From the NCBI RefSeq assembly GCF_002776525.5, contig NC_045439.1, positions 157,726,087-157,790,086 on the forward strand: 64,000 bases of DNA, written 5' to 3'. This document shows, in pieces, positions 59,444 to 64,000 of the stretch (position 1 is its first letter; each line of letters begins with the position of its first letter). Under the pieces are notes generated by a model. It saw nothing but the letters and a program-made list of their open reading frames with translations, searched no databases and was not told the origin of the DNA. This stretch comes from Piliocolobus tephrosceles. Lineage: Eukaryota > Chordata > Mammalia > Primates > Cercopithecidae. Position numbers and translations under genes: made by a program.

Positions 59444-60064
59444 GAAAAATTAAAACCATATTCACAAAATCCTGTTCTTAAATGTTTCTAGAAGCTCTAG
59501 TCATAACTGCCAAAAATGGATAACAACTGAAATGCCCCTGGACAGATGAGTGGATAAATATATTGTGGTGTACCTACAGAATGGAATATTACTCAGCAAC
59601 AAAAAGGAACTGGCTACTGACACATGACTTGATGAGTCTCAAAATAATCCCACTGCATGAAAAGGAGCCAGTTTCAAAGATTAGGCTCTGTAGGACATTT
59701 ATCTGACATTCTTGCAAAGAGACAAAACGAGTGATAGAAAAGAGAGCACAGGTTGCCAATGGTTGGGGTAGGGGAGGGTCTGATTATAAAAGATATCAGG
59801 ACAGAGAATCTGGAGGTGATGAAGTGCTTCTGTGTCCTGAAAGTGGTAATAATAACACAAATCCACACATGTGTTAAAGTTCATGGAACTAGACACAAAA
59901 AACTTAATTTTTCTGTATCTTAACGTGAAGAACATAAGTAAAAAAAATAAAGAAAAGAGATGGCATCTCTTGCTTCCTATTTAAGACTGTCTAGACATTA
60001 ATACTGATTTTAGTACTAATTACAATAATGGCCACCACAAGCATGTTCTTATGAAAATACTTTT

Positions 60065-60300
60065 TTGAGCATCTGTTACATGCTGCTTCTTTACCACACA
60101 TTTTATATCACAACTTCTAATATTCACAGTCACCTCGTAAGGTGGGTTAAGTTCAACGTAGAAAAAATCTGAGGGTAAAGGAAGTAAAATAATTTGTCCT
60201 ATATCTCATAGTTGATAAGTGGCTGAATCTAAACTGGAACTCAGATTTCACTGCCGGCCCTATTCCAAGCCTGCTTCTCCACTCTGCTGCCCACTTAACA
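60065..60300 (-). mobile_element. MIR
   Basis: Reverse MIR core and 5' part: CACCTCGTAAGGTGGG, AGTAAAATAATTTGTCCTATATCTCATAG, AAGTGGCTGAATCTAAACTGG and CACTCTGCTGCC. Confidence 0.72.
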
Positions 60301-61382
60301 AAAATAATGGAAACTGACAGGGAGACATTATATCATATAAATAGCAGGAAGGGGGAATCATATTGTGATTTCCGTAGATTACAAAAACTCTAAGCATATT
60401 TTATTCTAAACTTGGAGTTGGTTTGAAATTCTAAGAGGTTGCGGAAAATTTAAAAACTATGTTTTTGCCATTGCCATTTTCTGATAATCCTCCAGTAGGT
60501 GGTTCTTAATTTTCAATAGGATGGAATAATTCTCTCCACTTCTGCAAATGTGCAGTAATTCTTATTTTCCCTAAGTGACTTAAAGAATCATTGTGACTTA
60601 CAATTCTTGACCAAGTATTTACTAACTCCAGAAATTGCAGTTTATACATTTGAAGTAAAGAGTAAACATTACAAAGTTCTGTCTTCTCACACAGCTGACT
60701 GTCCTGAAAAGTTGTGACTGGTCCTTCCTACCTTCACATACCACTGCCACTATCAAAAAAAAAAAAAAAAAAAAAAAAGGTAAATCCATTTTAGTGACAC
60801 AGAAACTAAGCTTTCATTTTAGTTCACTATGGTTGTAGCTGAATAAGTATCTGAAAACATCACACATATGGAGGGTGCACATTTCTCACACAGCAAATGA
60901 TATCTATGTGAAAAGCTGGAGGATGAAGGCTGTCTTCTTGTTTGTGAATTACTCTCAGTGACTTTACTGGCTAGTAGCTGCTTTTTCCACCAAAAATCCT
61001 GGCCTAGAGTATTTTCGTCTCAGCTAACACAGAGATATGAAACTAAGGCCTCCCATAAAAGTATTTTCTTGAATGTTTTGTATTTCTGCTCCATTGAATA
61101 TATTTTCTTAAATATAATAATCATTGATAAATTTTGACTCAACATCAGTAAGATGTGACACAAAGCAAAGCCCAATTAGTGCTTCACGGCAACTTTACTG
61201 TCAAGAGTTGGGTGATCCATTTCATGAGCCAAATAAAAATAACAAAAATAATTTTATCACCAACACTTTCACTTTTGAGAGTCCAAATACTGTCCAAGTA
61301 CCACTGTTATCAGGTATTGGAAATCTTCTTATTTGGAAGGTGGTTATGCCCAGAATGGTGGTGTGGGGGGACAAGGAGGTGG
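60301..61382. other. Intronic DNA next to the exon, mostly unique
   Basis: No repeat is recognised apart from an A24 run at 60755-60778. The repeat-poor state next to a coding exon is expected. Confidence 0.6.
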
Positions 61383-61388
61383 GCTTAC
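61383..61388 (-). other. OTUD7A: 5' splice site (donor) after the OTUD7A coding exon
   Basis: On the minus strand the exon ends in GGAAG and is followed by GTAAGC, a near-consensus donor. The predicted cut lies between 61389 and 61388 and leaves one base of a glycine codon. Confidence 0.88.
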
Positions 61389-61539
61389 CTTCCAGCAGGT
61401 CTCTGGCCAGACCAGGTTCTGCCCCTGTGGACCGAACAAAGTCTGACAGGACTGCGTCCATATCAAGAGTCATAGGATCATGTAGGAGTGCTGCCCAGCA
61501 CTCAGCCGAGGTGGGGTTTGGAAGCACACTAGAAACCAT
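61389..61539 (-). CDS. OTUD7A: OTUD7A (Cezanne-2) first coding exon, residues 1-50
   Basis: This is the only host coding sequence seen. The minus-strand frame opens with MVSSVLPNPTSAECW and continues through MTLDMDAVLSDFV to DLLE, which I recognise as the amino terminus of OTUD7A, an OTU-family cysteine deubiquitinase known for K11-linked ubiquitin preference and neuronal expression. The segment falls in the N-terminal UBA-like region; the catalytic OTU domain and C-terminal A20-type zinc finger are on exons outside the window. The ATG is at 61537-61539. The exon holds 50 codons plus one base, so the glycine after DLLE is split by a phase-1 intron. The open frame runs on to 61222 only by reading through the donor. 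Residues from Met23 (MTLDMDAVLSDF) match the start of the paralogue OTUD7B, but the preceding 22 residues are typical of OTUD7A, which decides between them. No break or frameshift is seen. The gene itself is long, so the large surrounding introns fit. Confidence 0.93.
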
Positions 61540-61543
61540 CCAT
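61529..61543 (-). other. OTUD7A: Upstream ATG mini-ORF overlapping the OTUD7A start
   Basis: The exon begins exactly with ATGGATGG. The first ATG (61541-61543) opens a four-codon frame, Met-Asp-Gly-Phe, that stops at TAG (61529-61531). The OTUD7A ATG (61537-61539) lies inside it in another frame. The true start has T at -3 and G at +4, a mediocre context. The -3 base of the first ATG is contributed by the previous exon and is not visible. Any role in translation is inference. Confidence 0.6.
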
Positions 61544-61570
61544 CTGCAGGAAAGAAGAGAAAACGCATTT
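61544..61570 (-). other. OTUD7A: 3' splice site (acceptor) before the OTUD7A coding exon
   Basis: On the minus strand the bases before the exon form a pyrimidine-rich tract (TTTTCTCTTCTTTCCTGCAG) ending in the invariant AG at 61544-61545. This is a strong acceptor. It shows that this is not the first exon of the transcript, so promoter and 5' UTR lie beyond 64000. Confidence 0.88.
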
Positions 61571-61765
61571 TACCACGTGACGGAAATGGAGCTGCAAGTG
61601 ACAACTACCTGCAGAGACCTGAGGGAGAGAACAGGAGCCATTTCCACCTGCTGTCATATTTTTCTGAACTGGTTTGGTCCAACTGCCTGATTCTTCACGC
61701 AAGACATTATATTATAGAATTTGAACTAAAATGGCATCCCTCTGTACATGCCATGTGAGAGAAGG

Positions 61766-62005
61766 GGTATTATGAGCCGAATGTTTGTGTTTCCTCCTAC
61801 AATTCATATGTTGATATCTCATCTCCAAGGTGATGGAGACAGAGCCACCTATGAAGCAGGAAATGGGCCCTCACTAGACACCAAATCCGCTGGTTCCCCG
61901 ATCTTAGACTCCCCAGCCTTTAGCATTGCGTGGAATACGTTTCTATTGTTCATAAGCCTCCCAAGCTATTGTATTTTGACACAGCAGCCTAGATAGACTA
62001 AGGCA
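61766..62005 (+). mobile_element. MLT1-like LTR, internally deleted
   Basis: GAATGTTTGTGTTTCCTCC, ATTCATATGTTGATATCTCATC, GGGCCCTCACTAGACACC and CATAAGCCTCCCAAGC...AGACTAAGGCA are MLT1A-type landmarks. About 120 bp of the middle are missing. It lies 220 bp upstream of the exon in transcript terms. 62006-62589 is unassigned. Confidence 0.75.
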
Positions 62006-62589
62006 AGGGGTCATCACTATTTCCAGTGCTCCTGACCTTACATTTTATTAATTCCAATAACCGATGGGGAAAAAAGACTAGATTATTTTAAAATTTCAAA
62101 CACCTAAGTATACCTAGAAAAATTCAATTGGAGTTGCTAGATTTCTAATCCTCTTCCGAACTGTATAGACTTGTAATACTTGTCACAATGTGAGGAATGT
62201 TACCCACTCTATTCCAATTATGCCTTTACCAGTGTGCCATCCCTTACTTGGCTATTAGGAAAGACTCCAGGTTAATCCACAGTTGACTGAAATACTACAC
62301 TTGCTGAAGATGGCTACTAAACTATCTGCCATCTCTCTAAGAGCTGCCATCAATCCAACAACATTCTGAAGAATGTCAGATTTCCCAGGCAGTATGATCC
62401 CAGCCAGAGAAAGAGAATGGATGGGCAGCAGCTTGACCCAGGCTGACTGTAGCAGCCGATTGCTGGGGAAAAGCAACGGTCACATTGCAAGTGAGAGAGA
62501 CTTACACTAGTCAGACGTGCTGGGGTCCCCAGTGGGTGCTCAGTCTTTGCCGATGGAGTGCAAATGCATCCTTGTGTTGGTGTAGATAC

Positions 62590-62806
62590 AAGGTCTGCAA
62601 GTTATGGACCATGGGCCACCTGTGGTATGCCACCCGTTTTTGTAAATGAAGTTTTATGGGAATACAGCCATACCCACTCATTTGCATATTGCCTGTGGCT
62701 GCTTTTGCACTCAGCTGAGTTGAGGAGTTAAAACAGAGACCCTAAGGCCCACAAAACTGAAAAGATTTACTTCCTGGAACTTGACGGAAAAAGTTTGCAG
62801 ACTCCA
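62590..62806 (-). mobile_element. hAT-type DNA transposon
   Basis: The near-complete copy reads GTCTGCAAGTTATGGACCATGGGCC, TGTAAATGAAGTTTTATGGGAATACAGCC and GGAAAAAGTTTGCAGACTCC. It is the same family as 35547 and 52110. 62807-63595 has no clear gene or repeat. Confidence 0.75.
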
Positions 62807-63595
62807 TTACAGGCAATGGAGAATTTGATGCTAGTAAGCATGTAATTAATTTTACAGATTGTGGGGGTGAGTTTGAATCCCATGCTATTGATGACTGTCC
62901 TCTGTTCTTTCTTTCACAGTAACCCACTGGGATGGGTGCTGCTTGGTGGGGTAGGTCCTGTGTCAGTGGCCCATGCTTTAGAGACAGGCACATAGCCTGA
63001 TGTGACCCTGGCCCTGCCCTTGTCCAGCTGTGACATGGGCTTCAGCTCTCTGAGCACTCCTGTTTTTCTGTAGGAATGCAAGAAATGAGCTCACTTAACG
63101 TGCAAGACCCTGAGGACTGAGGGTCTCAGGCAGGGAGGTCCGTACCCTCAGGGACATTCATTGTGACCACCCCATCTTGCACACAGCTCCTATAACTTTT
63201 AGTTGATGCAGCTAGAAAATAAGAAATTTATTTGACCTGATGTATATGGTACCAATTAGGAAATCGATTTCTTCCTTCTCTCCATGCACCGGGGCTTCGG
63301 CCGGGAGAGTCTCTTCTTTTGTCACTGCCACCTGGGGGACAGATCAGAGAACAAGAGCATGTGATCTCTTTACCCTCAGAATGAGGCCGAAGCCTTGGCT
63401 TTTTGTCACAGGAGGCTGGATCTTGGCCTTGGCCAATTGCCTGAGGCATGTACTCTGTCTTCCTGGGCCCTACAGGTCCCCGCTGGCCAGCTGACCACCA
63501 TGTCCCATGCCTGGGCCTGGCCAGGGGCCGTCTCAGCTTCCCTCATTTTAGCAAGCACTTCTATTTCAGTGAGGATCACTTGCACAGCACAGGGC

Positions 63596-63903
63596 TTTTT
63601 TTTCTTTTTCTTTTTCTTTTTTGAGACGGAGTCTTGCTCTGTTGCAGGGGCTGGAGTGCGGTGGCGCAATCTCAGCTCACTGCAAGCTCCGCCTCCCGGG
63701 TTCATGCCATTCTCCTGCCTCAGCCTCCCGAGTAGCTGGGACTACAGGCGCCTGTCACCACGCCCGGATAGTTTTTAGTATCTTTAGTAGAGACGGGGTT
63801 TCACCATGTTAGCCAGGTTGGTCTCGATCCCCTGACCTTGTGATCCACCCGCCTCGGCCTCCCAAAGTGCTGGGATTACAGACATGAGCCACCGCGCCCA
63901 GCC
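63596..63903 (-). mobile_element. AluY-like, upstream of the OTUD7A exon
   Basis: A full reverse Alu with a (CTTTTT)n tail and young-type GCAAGCTCCGCCTCCCGGGTTC. ACAGGGCT and ACAGAGCT flank it. It lies 2.05 kb from the exon, inverted relative to the Alu at 59123. Confidence 0.94.
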
Positions 63904-64000
63904 TACAGAGCTGTTTTAAACTTTATTAGCACATACCACACCAATACATTCAATCTCAGTTATGTGGTGAAATATACATAATATGAATTACCATTTTAAC
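63904..64000 (-). mobile_element. Possible L1M fragment at the window edge
   Basis: GGTGAAATATACATAATATGAATTACCATTTTAAC resembles a common reverse L1M segment. It is cut by the window end. Confidence 0.4.

Larger units (their letters stand above)
56935..59960 (+). mobile_element. L1M, ORF1 to 3' UTR, with an Alu
   Basis: The ORF1-like part is 56935-57500 (TTTGACAAAGATTTTCAAGCAG, CCACCGGATGGGCTCACTAACAG). The ORF2 parts follow (GCCAACATTCTACTTCATGG, GTAGAAAATCCCAAGGAG, GCAAGATTGCAGGATACAAC). The 3' UTR, after the Alu at 59123, has GAATGGAATATTACTCAGC and GGGAGGGTCTGATTATAAAAG. No open frame of note remains. A (CA)n lies at 57868-57899 and an A-run at 58287-58307. Confidence 0.75.
1..61388 (-). 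other. OTUD7A: OTUD7A intron downstream of the first coding exon
   Basis: Everything left of the donor is read as one intron on the minus strand. No sequence encoding the next OTUD7A residues (an NWD-containing UBA segment) was recognised on the minus strand, so the intron is inferred to continue beyond position 1. The content is mostly transposons listed individually below. An unknown nested gene or non-coding RNA cannot be excluded by eye. Confidence 0.75.
61544..64000 (-). other. OTUD7A: OTUD7A intron upstream of the first coding exon
   Basis: The sequence right of the acceptor is inferred to be the intron that separates 5' UTR exon(s) from this exon. It holds an MLT1-like LTR, a hAT-type fragment and an AluY, with moderately unique DNA between them. 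No CpG-island-like promoter is seen here. Confidence 0.72.

Noticed and set aside
61124..61690. 188-codon plus-strand reading frame
   Set aside because: It is antisense to the OTUD7A exon and extends into intron; the minus strand has splice sites and a known protein, and this frame has no recognisable domain.
1..64000. Search for tRNA, snRNA, microRNA hairpins or a new defence-like system
   Set aside because: No convincing structure was seen apart from repeat-derived ones; the window is typical primate intron, and claiming a new system would not be supported.

Overview
This is primate nuclear DNA, most likely from an Old World monkey (Cercopithecoidea). Most of the 64 kb is interspersed repeats: about 20 Alu elements, one nearly full-length L1PA, a deleted L1PB/L1MA, many L1M pieces, L2, MIR, Tigger and hAT fragments, and LTRs. 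Two Alus (33494-33798 and 43690-43983) carry the diagnostic changes of the AluYR lineage known from macaques and related monkeys, which points away from human or ape. The species cannot be fixed from this window.

The only host protein-coding sequence I can support is one exon on the minus strand at 61389-61543. It encodes the first 50 residues of OTUD7A (Cezanne-2), an OTU-family deubiquitinase. It has a pyrimidine-rich acceptor on one side and a GTAAG donor on the other. Everything from 1 to 61388 is therefore read as the intron downstream of this exon, and 61544 to 64000 as the intron upstream. Promoter, 5' UTR exons, OTU catalytic domain and zinc finger lie outside the window.

Layout: 1-2300, three related ERV1 LTRs, one inside an L1M; 2625-2935, a Tigger piece; 3764-5310, a reverse-oriented MST/THE1 LTR with internal sequence and a minisatellite holding a 10-N assembly gap; 5311-17550, mixed unique DNA with L2, L1M, MER2-type elements and a MaLR-like LTR split by a Tigger; 17566-24043, a 6.5 kb L1PA with a perfect 15 bp target-site duplication; 24059-26360, mostly unique; 26360-36960, an old L1M/HAL1 that was the landing site for at least eight later insertions, including a 4.9 kb L1 that itself holds an Alu; 37832-42580, MLT1, L1M, AluJ, L2 and MIR; 42580-45574, a Tigger1 with a recognisable DDE transposase fragment and two Alus of different age; 45640-51720, a minus-strand L1M interrupted by an MST LTR, another LTR, an L1 3' end and Alus; 52110-55530, hAT, Alu, L2 and an ERV1 LTR; 56935-59960, L1M with an Alu; 59960-64000, the lower-repeat segment around the OTUD7A exon.

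No transposon in the window is intact. I saw no tRNA, rRNA, CRISPR array or bacterial-type feature. I did not find a new gene system. The items most worth following are the overlapping start codons at the OTUD7A exon boundary, the oppositely oriented Alus flanking that exon, a ~75 bp-armed inverted repeat at the end of a MER2, and a ~105 bp segment copied from 1.7 kb away into a Tigger element. Repeat family names come from recognition of consensus features, not from a database search, and element edges without a target-site duplication are approximate.
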